DNA from: Pseudomonadota bacterium
GTDB lineage: Bacteria; Pseudomonadota; Gammaproteobacteria; Burkholderiales; Thiobacillaceae
Reading direction: 5' to 3'
DNA length: 8,909 nt
NCBI GenBank assembly: GCA_021791235.1
Contig: JAJYXA010000045.1
Location: 1-8,909 of the forward strand
Shown here: positions 1 to 5,398 of the stretch, one piece after another
How the letters are laid out: each line of letters opens with the position of its first letter
Position numbering within the stretch: position 1 is the first letter of the stretch
Notes under the pieces: model-generated
What the model was told of the DNA's origin: nothing
Databases searched by the model: none
Seen by the model: the letters and a program-made list of their open reading frames with translations, nothing else
Made by a program: the position numbers and the translations under genes

Positions 1-894
1 AATGCGCAGGACATCCGCATCCAGTCGCTGCTCGAGGTCGAGGCCTTCGAGGGCCTGCTGCGCGACTGGAAACGACTGGGCTACCCGTTCGACAACATCA
101 CGCCTTCCTATGCCACCGCCATCGGCGCCTCGGGCGACCGTCCTGCCGCGCTGGCCGAACTGATGGGCATCCTGGTCAACGACGGCGTGCGGGCGCCGAC
201 GGTGAGCCTCACCGGCATGCACTTCGCGGCCAACACCCCCTACGACACCCGTCTGTCGTTGAAGCCGCCCAAGGGCGAGCGCCTGATTCCCGTCGAAGTG
301 GCGCAGACCGTGCGGCGCGCGCTGGCACGGGTGGTGGAAGGCGGCACCGCCGGACGACTGGCCGGCGCGCTCAAGGACCCGGCCGGCCAACCCATCACCA
401 TGGGCGGCAAGACCGGCACCGGCGACCACCGCTTCGAGACGTATGGCAAGGGCGGCCAACTGATCGATTCGCGCGTGGTCAGCCGCTCCGCCACCTTCGT
501 GTTCTATCTGGGCGACCGCTACTTCGGCACGCTGACCGCCGTGGTGGAAGGCGAACAGGCCGGCCAGTACGGCTTCACCAGTTCGCTCACCGCGCAGATG
601 CTTAAAACCCTGCTGCCGCAACTGCAGCCCCATCTGTACCCGGAGTCGGCTGTACCCCCGAAACCCGCACCCGAAACGGCAACTGCGCCCGCTCCGAAGC
701 CAGTCCCGGTTGTTCCGCACGTACCGGTGAAGGAAAAGCCCGACGACACCACCAGCCGGGCCGACCCGGTGGTCAAGCAGCCCCCGACCCAGGGCGGTTT
801 CCCGGAGGATCTCGAACCCAACGTGGTGCTGCCGGTTCCGATCACGCCCGCGGCGCCAGCGTCCAATTCATCGTCCCCAGCCCCGGCGCCATGA
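1..894 (+). CDS. Penicillin-binding protein, C-terminal transpeptidase part (5' end outside window)
   Basis: The frame is open from base 1 to the TGA at 892-894 (297 codons seen), so the ATG at 163 is internal and the gene starts upstream of the window. The protein would cross-link peptidoglycan in the periplasm. The KTGTG triad of penicillin-binding transpeptidases is at 409-423. It is preceded by a stretch typical of class A enzymes (YATAIGAS near 110-133, VVEGGTAGRLAG near 334-369) and followed by a beta-rich SATFVFYLGDRYFG segment. The catalytic SxxK would lie outside the window. From about 640 onward the sequence becomes a low-complexity tail of about 80 residues rich in Pro, Ala and Val, probably a flexible periplasmic extension. 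It runs convergently to the minus-strand gene set and has no visible functional link to it. A glycosyltransferase-51/transpeptidase fusion is likely, but only the transpeptidase end is visible. Confidence 0.85.
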   Translation, partial: NAQDIRIQSLLEVEAFEGLLRDWKRLGYPFDNITPSYATAIGASGDRPAALAELMGILVNDGVRAPTVSLTGMHFAANTPYDTRLSLKPPKGERLIPVEVAQTVRRALARVVEGGTAGRLAGALKDPAGQPITMGGKTGTGDHRFETYGKGGQLIDSRVVSRSATFVFYLGDRYFGTLTAVVEGEQAGQYGFTSSLTAQMLKTLLPQLQPHLYPESAVPPKPAPETATAPAPKPVPVVPHVPVKEKPDDTTSRADPVVKQPPTQGGFPEDLEPNVVLPVPITPAAPASNSSSPAPAP

Positions 895-922
895 CACCGG
901 GTTAGTGCTGCGCCTTGCGGGA

Positions 923-944
923 CTTGTACCCTGAAGGGTACAAG
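923..944. terminator. Perfect hairpin, possible bidirectional terminator
   Basis: CTTGTACCC, loop TGAA, GGGTACAAG: a 9-bp perfect stem 29 nt after the penicillin-binding protein stop codon. It sits between two convergent genes, where a terminator serving both strands would be expected. There is no T-run on either flank, so it is not a canonical intrinsic terminator. It could equally be a protein-binding palindrome or an RNA-stabilising 3' hairpin. Confidence 0.4.
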
Positions 945-1016
945 CACGCGTGGTGCATGGAATGCCTGGGGAACGCGCTGCCAATCGGAACAGCCTGAAA
1001 AACGGCTTTGTCTGAC

Positions 1017-1032
1017 CGCCCCATGCGGGGCG
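1017..1032. repeat. Short GC-rich inverted repeat
   Basis: CGCCCC, loop ATGC, GGGGCG: a 6-bp perfect stem in the convergent intergenic gap, about 120 nt past the DUF1641 stop codon in the minus direction. It has no T-tract. It may contribute to transcript termination or 3' end stability of the minus-strand operon. Confidence 0.3.
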
Positions 1033-1154
1033 ATATTCACCCCCCCCGGGGCCATGTCAGCGTCGCTTGCCGGTTATGCTGTTATGCGGTACAGGCTGGC
1101 CTTCTCCGGAAGGGGGGCCGACCGCTTCATGCCAGGCGCTGCTGTCCGGACGAA

Positions 1155-1577
1155 CTACCCGCCTTGCCGGTGCTGCTCGCGCATCCCGTGACTCAGGTGT
1201 TTGCCGACCACCGAAAGAAGACGCAAGCCTTCCTGGGTTCCGGGATCGCGCACCACCCGCAACAGACAGCCCAGCCCGCCCGTTGCCGGCGGATTCGACG
1301 GGATTTCCTGGCTGGCCGCATGAATCGCGTCGGACAGGGCAATCAGCAGGTACTGCGTATCCTGGCGATCGAGCACCTTGAGCAGGTGCATCAGGCCCTC
1401 GTTGCGCGTCAGCCGGTCGAGCAGGGTCAGGCCCTCACTCATCGCCCATGACAGCCGCGTGACGATTTCGTCCGACATGGCATCCCGGGCTGCGGTGACG
1501 AGCTGCGCGACTTCGACGAGCCGCTGCAGGTCTTCGGTGGCCATCACCGGGATAGGCGTTTCAGTTTGTGTTGTCAT
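1155..1577 (-). CDS. DUF1641 family protein
   Basis: This 140-aa soluble protein is mostly helical by composition. Residues about 100-130 carry the DUF1641 signature (GGLGCLLRVVRDPGTQEGL, then a hydrophobic helix). There is one Cys, in that motif, and no signal peptide or membrane segment. Its molecular function is unknown. As far as I know, DUF1641 proteins are often encoded next to SQR-like flavoproteins, and here the gene starts only 12 nt after the SQR-like stop codon, which supports a partnership. The Shine-Dalgarno is weak (GAGAAAG, overlapping the upstream stop), so translational coupling is likely. It is the last gene of the minus-strand set. The family assignment rests on the C-terminal motif and context; the exact role is open. 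Confidence 0.8.
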   Translation of the reverse strand: MTTQTETPIPVMATEDLQRLVEVAQLVTAARDAMSDEIVTRLSWAMSEGLTLLDRLTRNEGLMHLLKVLDRQDTQYLLIALSDAIHAASQEIPSNPPATGGLGCLLRVVRDPGTQEGLRLLSVVGKHLSHGMREQHRQGG

Positions 1578-1589
1578 GGTTTGGCTTTC

Positions 1590-2723
1590 TCAAAGCAGTC
1601 CGCGTACGCTCGTCCAATACATCTGGTTGTACGACATCTTGAACCAGTGCATGGGTTTCGACGGTGGTTTCAGATCGGGTGGGTTCTGATAGTTGAACAT
1701 CGCGTAGGTCGCACTGTCGTGGCCTGTTTCAATGAAGCAGTAGACCTTGCCGTCATAGTCGCGGACCGGGGTGCCGATCTTGATCATCGAGGCGATGTTT
1801 TCGGCGATCACTTCTGCCTGGAAGTGCGCTGCCGAGCCTGTCTTGCTGACAGGCAGATTGGTCGTGTCGCCCACAACGAAGACGTTGTCGTGGCCGTTCA
1901 TGGTGAGCTTGAAGCGGTCGGTCGGAATCCAGCCGCCCTCGCCCATGTTGTTCTGCTCGACCACCTCCATGCCACGATGCGGGGGGATGGCGATGAGCAG
2001 GTCGTACTGGGTCTCGGTACCTTCTTCGCTGCGCACCACCTTGTTTTCCACGTCCACTTCGCTGACGTTGAACAGCGTCTCGTACTCGATGCCCATGCGG
2101 TCGAATTCGGGCTTGGCCCAGATGGCGACTTCCTTGATGGTGTGAATGCGGCCGATCGGATAGTGATACTTGATCTTGATCTTGTCGCGGATGCCGCGCG
2201 CCTTGAAATAATCGTGCAGACCGAAGATGAGTTCGACCGGGGCGATCGGGCATTTGTGCGGCACCCCGACGACGACGGCAACGGTGCCTTCCTGGATCTC
2301 GCGCAGGCGCTTGAACAGCTTGACCGCAGTGGCCTCGGTGTAGAACGTCTCCGCGCCCTCCTCCAGTCCGGGAATCTGTTCGGGCACGATGCGCGAGCCG
2401 GTGGCCATCACGAGGATATCGTATTCGTAAACCTTGCCGCTCTGGGTGACGACCTTGTTCTGGTCGAGCTGGAATTGTACGACCGGGTCGACATGGAAAT
2501 CGATGGCGCCTTCGAGCAGGCTCGCCTGGTCGCGATACAGCTGGTCTGGCGTCATCTGCCCGAACGCCACATACAGCAGCCCGGGCTGGTACATGTGCCT
2601 GTCGGACGCCGAAAGCATCGTAATCCGGACCCTGCGGGAACGAATCTCAGCAGACAGCCGCCGTGCCAGGTTGTTGGCCACAATAGTCCCGCCTGTGCCA
2701 CCACCGACAACCAAGATTCTCAT
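1590..2723 (-). CDS. SQR-like FAD-dependent oxidoreductase (sulfide:quinone / flavocytochrome c family)
   Basis: 377 aa. The N-terminal FAD-binding Rossmann motif is VVGGGTGG (residues 5-12); an ATG motif is at 107-109; the second dinucleotide-type region runs about 147-155; the C-terminal FAD-contact segment VVGDTTNLPVSKTGSAA covers 283-299. These are hallmarks of sulfide:quinone oxidoreductase relatives. The protein has only two cysteines, Cys158 (HKCPIAP) and Cys329 (VYCFIETG), in the regions where the redox-active cysteine pair of SQR lies. Canonical SQRs usually have a third. There is no signal peptide, so it probably acts in the cytoplasm or peripherally on the inner membrane face; the short aromatic C-terminus (MSYNQMYW) may be the membrane or quinone contact. 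Expected chemistry is transfer of electrons from sulfide or a bound persulfide to quinone. The actual donor could be a TusA- or DsrE-bound sulfur (inference). The start is supported by AGGAG at 2730-2734. Confidence 0.85.
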   Translation of the reverse strand: MRILVVGGGTGGTIVANNLARRLSAEIRSRRVRITMLSASDRHMYQPGLLYVAFGQMTPDQLYRDQASLLEGAIDFHVDPVVQFQLDQNKVVTQSGKVYEYDILVMATGSRIVPEQIPGLEEGAETFYTEATAVKLFKRLREIQEGTVAVVVGVPHKCPIAPVELIFGLHDYFKARGIRDKIKIKYHYPIGRIHTIKEVAIWAKPEFDRMGIEYETLFNVSEVDVENKVVRSEEGTETQYDLLIAIPPHRGMEVVEQNNMGEGGWIPTDRFKLTMNGHDNVFVVGDTTNLPVSKTGSAAHFQAEVIAENIASMIKIGTPVRDYDGKVYCFIETGHDSATYAMFNYQNPPDLKPPSKPMHWFKMSYNQMYWTSVRGLL

Positions 2724-2800
2724 TGCATTCTCCTATCCAAAATGAATTGCCAGGGCGTCTTCTGCCTGGTCAAACAGACTTGCACCCCACACGCGCCCCA
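2724..2800 (-). other. Leader of the SQR-like gene with imperfect hairpin
   Basis: This 77-nt gap lies between the TusA-family stop and the SQR-like start. An imperfect stem (CCAGG/CCTGG, about 2750-2769) lies about 15 nt 5' of the Shine-Dalgarno AGGAG (2730-2734) on the transcript. A TTGACC hexamer (minus strand, 2768-2773) resembles a -35 box, but no acceptable -10 follows at 16-18 nt, so I do not call a promoter. Confidence 0.35.
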
Positions 2801-3031
2801 TTACTTGGCCTTGCGGATCTTGATGTGCCAGACCCCGTCGATCTTTTCGTTGCTGATGATTTCGTGCCCGACCTTGTTGACCCACTCCGGCACATCGGCG
2901 CCTGAGCCCTCATCGGTCGACAGCAGTTCAAGCGTATCCCCCACACTGCTCTGCTTCATGTGGGTGATGAGTTCCATCAGCGGTCCGGGGCAGAAGGTAT
3001 CGCGTGCGTCGACAATCTTGGTATCACTCAT
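2801..3031 (-). CDS. TusA/SirA-family sulfur carrier protein
   Basis: 76 aa, the usual length for the family. The diagnostic motif is DARDTFCPGPLMEL (residues 8-21) with Cys14 in the Cys-Pro-x-Pro context that carries persulfide in TusA proteins. The rest fits the TusA fold: an alpha-1 helix after the motif, a GDTLELLSTDEG strand-turn, then PEWVNKVGHE and a final beta strand ending in Lys-rich residues. It is soluble and cytoplasmic. In sulfur oxidisers TusA passes sulfane sulfur between DsrE-type proteins and downstream enzymes, and here it sits directly between a DsrE-family gene and the SQR-like gene. A GGAG Shine-Dalgarno lies 7 nt before the ATG. A separate role in tRNA thiolation is less likely given this context. 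Confidence 0.92.
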   Translation of the reverse strand: MSDTKIVDARDTFCPGPLMELITHMKQSSVGDTLELLSTDEGSGADVPEWVNKVGHEIISNEKIDGVWHIKIRKAK

Positions 3032-3072
3032 TGCAGTTCTCCAGAAAACATGGGTTCAATTCGCCGAACCGC
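3032..3072 (-). other. DsrE-TusA intergenic spacer with small hairpin
   Basis: This 41-nt spacer contains an inverted repeat GGTTC/GAACC (3053-3070, 8-nt loop) upstream of the TusA Shine-Dalgarno (GGAG, 3039-3042). It is probably a local mRNA structure within the operon. Confidence 0.3.
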
Positions 3073-3462
3073 TCAGAACGTCAGCATCTGCCCACCCTCG
3101 GCATCGCTCAGAAAGCGCGTCAATCCAGTCGCGGGGCCGAGTCCGGGATCCAGGTCTTCATGCGTGATCTTCATCAGGTCCAACGCCATCGAGCAGGGCA
3201 GCAGTTGTGCATCGCCCAGCTCGACGGCCTGCTGGAACAATTGCTTGAAAGGCGGGACGCCTTTCTGTGCCATGAGCGCCCCCATTTCGCCCTCGACCGG
3301 TGCGTCCCCGATGTGGCCCTTCACGAAATAGGACAGGGCATTCATGGAGAGAAACACGGAGACTTCATCGCCGGTCGCTGCCGCAACCGACGCGAACATC
3401 GCGGCCATCTGCAGCTTCTCGCGCGTACCCGTGACGCAGATGATGTTGATTTTTTGGGACAT
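3073..3462 (-). CDS. DsrE/DsrF-like family protein
   Basis: 129 aa, soluble. The N-terminal beta strand with a following [23 protein letters not shown] helix-strand (residues 11-35) and the later [13 protein letters not shown] segment (88-99) are typical of the DsrE-like fold. Cys90 is placed like the active-site cysteine that accepts persulfide in DsrE-type sulfur-trafficking proteins; the only other cysteine is Cys9. It is a single-subunit type without adjacent DsrF or DsrH, so it belongs with the stand-alone DsrE-like proteins paired with TusA rather than with the DsrEFH heterohexamer. It is encoded 41 nt upstream of the TusA-family gene, suggesting a sulfur relay pair. The Shine-Dalgarno is weak (AAGG/AGAAG before the ATG). 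Direction of sulfur transfer and substrate are not readable from sequence. Confidence 0.85.
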   Translation of the reverse strand: MSQKINIICVTGTREKLQMAAMFASVAAATGDEVSVFLSMNALSYFVKGHIGDAPVEGEMGALMAQKGVPPFKQLFQQAVELGDAQLLPCSMALDLMKITHEDLDPGLGPATGLTRFLSDAEGGQMLTF

Positions 3463-3537
3463 TTGCTTCTACCTTACTTTGTGAGAATTCATGTGCGGCT
3501 CGAACCGCAGGGCCGTGTTTGGCGACTGTTCATCCAA
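3463..3537 (-). other. Spacer between transporter genes and sulfur-relay genes
   Basis: This 75-nt gap separates the second permease from the DsrE gene. It contains a hairpin TGCGG/CCGCA (3494-3509, 6-nt loop) and an AT-richer stretch just before the DsrE start. I see no good -35/-10 pair, so read-through from the transporter genes is the simplest reading. Confidence 0.35.
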
Positions 3538-4380
3538 TCACCCCCGGTGCCAGCTGAAGCGCCTGATGAGCATCACGCAGATGCTGTCCAGCACGAAACC
3601 GACCACGCCAATAACCAGCACCAGCCCCATGAGGTGGGCGTACTCCAGTCCCTCGCGTGCATCCTCGATGGCAAAGCCGAAGCCCGAAGTCACCCCGAGA
3701 AACTCAGCCGGGATGATCACGATCCACGCGACCCCCAGCGCCAGTCGGATGCCGGTCAAAATGTCGAAGGTGATCGCCGGCATGATGATCCGCGTTACCA
3801 TTTGCCAAGGCTTCGCACCGAGGTTGCGCGCCACCTTGAACCAGGCGGGATCGACCTTGGCCAGGCCGGACGCGGTGGCAAACGCAACCGGCCAGACGGA
3901 CGCGATCGAGATGAGGAAGATGATCGCCTGCTCCCAGCCCGCGAATACGACAACCGCGATCGGCTCCCAGGACAGCGGGCTGATCATGCGCAGGAACTGG
4001 AATGGCACGTTGGTCAGTCGCTGGAACCATCTGATCCGGCCCATGAGGATGCCGAGCGGGATACCGATGGCAATGGCGAGGGAAAGTCCCGCACCCAGCC
4101 GATAACCGGTACTCGCCAGCGCCTTGGGAATCACTCCGTTATCCCACAGCTCCGGCAGGGCCTTGAGCGCCGGGAGGGGGCCGAAATCGGCAAACTGCGA
4201 CGTCGACGGATTGAGCGAAACGACGTAGATGCCGAGCCCCCACAGCGCGAAGAGGACAGCCAGGCCCACGAAAAAATGCAGCGACCTGTCCGCCGTATTC
4301 CTGATGGCCCGGGACAAGCAGTTTCCACTGACTCCAGCGGTGACCATGCCGCCGCCTACCGTTGCGGTGTTGCTGCTCAT
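3538..4380 (-). CDS. ABC transporter permease, NitT/TauT type (second permease)
   Basis: 280 aa from the ATG at 4380. About six membrane spans are visible (around 34-56, 98-114, 140-175, 211-230, 248-272). The binding-protein-dependent permease EAA loop lies at 182-201 (VARNLGAKPWQMVTRIIMPA), where it would dock on the ATPase. By eye about 72% of residues match the first permease over the last 190 residues, including the shared SWHRG end, so the pair arose by tandem duplication and probably forms the heterodimeric channel. The frame stays open upstream into the first permease gene, but that part has no membrane character. The ATG at 4380 is chosen, although only a weak G-rich Shine-Dalgarno precedes it; an in-frame ATG at 4347 with TAGGCGG upstream is a reasonable alternative. 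Resemblance is to nitrate, sulfonate, taurine or cyanate importers, and the substrate cannot be read from the sequence. Confidence 0.9.
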   Translation of the reverse strand: MSSNTATVGGGMVTAGVSGNCLSRAIRNTADRSLHFFVGLAVLFALWGLGIYVVSLNPSTSQFADFGPLPALKALPELWDNGVIPKALASTGYRLGAGLSLAIAIGIPLGILMGRIRWFQRLTNVPFQFLRMISPLSWEPIAVVVFAGWEQAIIFLISIASVWPVAFATASGLAKVDPAWFKVARNLGAKPWQMVTRIIMPAITFDILTGIRLALGVAWIVIIPAEFLGVTSGFGFAIEDAREGLEYAHLMGLVLVIGVVGFVLDSICVMLIRRFSWHRG

Positions 4381-4576
4381 CGTTCGTTTACCCCCGCCCG
4401 GGAACCGGGCATAGCGGGCGCCGGACAGCGGTGCGCCCCTTCGTTCAAACACGTGCGATCCCTGTCTGCTAACTTCCTGCGGGCGCTGTGGTGATTGCCC
4501 GGATGAGCGGCCAGCCCCATGCAGCCAGGCGCACCCAGGGAACATGGTGTCGCCATTGCGTACGATGCTTTTCTCA
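4381..4576 (-). other. 196-nt gap between the two permeases; hairpins and a possible 66-codon ORF
   Basis: This is the longest gap inside the operon. It contains GC-rich inverted repeats: GCCCGG/CCGGGC (4396-4410), GGGCGC/GCGCCC (4416-4438) and CGGGC/GCCCG (4481-4502). The first lies directly 5' of the second permease's ribosome-binding region on the transcript. A minus-strand ORF of 66 codons (4577 to 4377) spans the whole gap: its ATG overlaps the first permease's stop (TGATG) and its TGA overlaps the second permease's ATG (ATGA). Its residues (Ala, Arg, Pro, Gly, four Cys at 12, 19, 43 and 51) resemble no family I know, and it could be a chance open frame in GC-rich DNA or a translated linker that couples the two permeases. 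Confidence 0.4.
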
Positions 4577-5398
4577 TCAGCCCCCCCGATGCCAGCTGTA
4601 GCGTTTGATGAGCGCCACGAGGATGCTGTCAAGGAAATAGCCGACGATACCGATCGTGACCACCATCGCTGTAAGGTGGTTGTACGAAAGCGTCTCGCGC
4701 GCATCCTCGATGGCATACCCCAGGCCGGACGTCACCCCGAGATATTCGGCCGGAACGAGCACGATCCAGGCGACCCCCAGGGCGAGGCGTATGCCGGACA
4801 GAACGTCGAACGTGATCGCCGGCATGATCACCTTGGTCAGGATGTGCATGGGCCGGGCGCCCAGATTGCGCGCCACCTTGAACCAGTTGGGGTCCACTTT
4901 TGCAAGACCGGCGGCGGTCGCGAACATCACCGGCCAGACCGCCGCGATCGCGATCAGGAAGATGATCGACCCATTCCACGTCGCGAACACCAGCACCGCC
5001 AGCGGCATCCAGGAGAGCGGGCTGATCATCCGCACGAACTGGAACGGCGAGTTGGTAAAGTCGCGGAACCACTTGATGCGGCCCATGAGGATGCCGATCG
5101 GCACGCCAATGACGATGGCGAGCAGAAGCCCCGAACCCAGTCGAAAGCCGCTGGCGGCAAGCGCATTCTGGATCTTGCCTGCCCCCCACAACTCCGGGAA
5201 CGCCTCGAGTGTCGGGATCAATCCGAACTTGACGAAAGTTTTCGTCGTCGGATTGATGGAGATAAAGTAGCCCCCGATCAACCAGAGCGTGGCCAGGATC
5301 GCGATCCCGCCCGCGGCCCATCCCAGACTCTGCACCGCAGGATGCTTCATCAGACGGCAGAACCCGCCCTCTTCGGCGGGATTGACTGCATGACTCAT
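4577..5398 (-). CDS. ABC transporter permease, NitT/TauT type (first permease)
   Basis: 273 aa inner-membrane protein. Membrane spans are visible at about 26-48, 88-105, 132-165, 203-222 and 241-263, and the EAA loop is at 174-193 (VARNLGARPMHILTKVIMPA). It belongs to the permease family that serves nitrate, taurine, alkanesulfonate and bicarbonate importers. The ATG at 5396-5398 overlaps the stop codon of the binding protein by 4 nt (ATGA), with GAGGTG (5407-5412) as Shine-Dalgarno, so translation is coupled to the binding protein. It is paralogous to the next gene. The last codons end in a G-run (seven G) just before the TGA. Together with the second permease, the ATPase and the Tat-exported binding protein it completes a full importer. 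Confidence 0.92.
   Translation of the reverse strand: MSHAVNPAEEGGFCRLMKHPAVQSLGWAAGGIAILATLWLIGGYFISINPTTKTFVKFGLIPTLEAFPELWGAGKIQNALAASGFRLGSGLLLAIVIGVPIGILMGRIKWFRDFTNSPFQFVRMISPLSWMPLAVLVFATWNGSIIFLIAIAAVWPVMFATAAGLAKVDPNWFKVARNLGARPMHILTKVIMPAITFDVLSGIRLALGVAWIVLVPAEYLGVTSGLGYAIEDARETLSYNHLTAMVVTIGIVGYFLDSILVALIKRYSWHRGG

Larger units (their letters stand above)
895..1154. other. Intergenic gap between convergent genes
   Basis: This 260-nt stretch separates the stop of the penicillin-binding protein (+) from the stop of the DUF1641 gene (-). I see no convincing gene: the ORFs crossing it on either strand lack family resemblance and are GC-driven. It holds a perfect 9-bp hairpin (923-944), a 6-bp hairpin with an ATGC loop (1017-1032), an uninterrupted run of eight C (1040-1047), and a short hairpin around 1100-1115. 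None has a clear T-tract next to it. Transcription from both sides would have to end here. Confidence 0.6.

Noticed and set aside
895..1154. tRNA, CRISPR or insertion-sequence traces in the convergent gap
   Set aside because: There is no cloverleaf, no regularly spaced direct repeats and no terminal inverted repeats with a transposase; only short hairpins are present.
2724..2773. TTGACC as -35 box of an internal promoter for the SQR-like gene
   Set aside because: No acceptable -10 hexamer is found at 16-18 nt spacing.
1566..3167. Long plus-strand open frame (533 codons) opposite the SQR-like and TusA genes
   Set aside because: It is antisense to well-recognised genes, has a composition rich in His, Asp, Arg and Val typical of a mirrored frame, and matches no family.
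3004..4494. Long plus-strand open frame (496 codons) opposite DsrE and the second permease
   Set aside because: Very rich in Arg, His, Asp and Gln and without hydrophobic core; it is the complement-frame shadow of the permease coding sequence.
4381..4716. Upstream extension of the second permease frame to 4716
   Set aside because: It would overlap the 3' end of the first permease and adds a non-membrane Arg/Ser-rich stretch; the ATG at 4380 fits family length.
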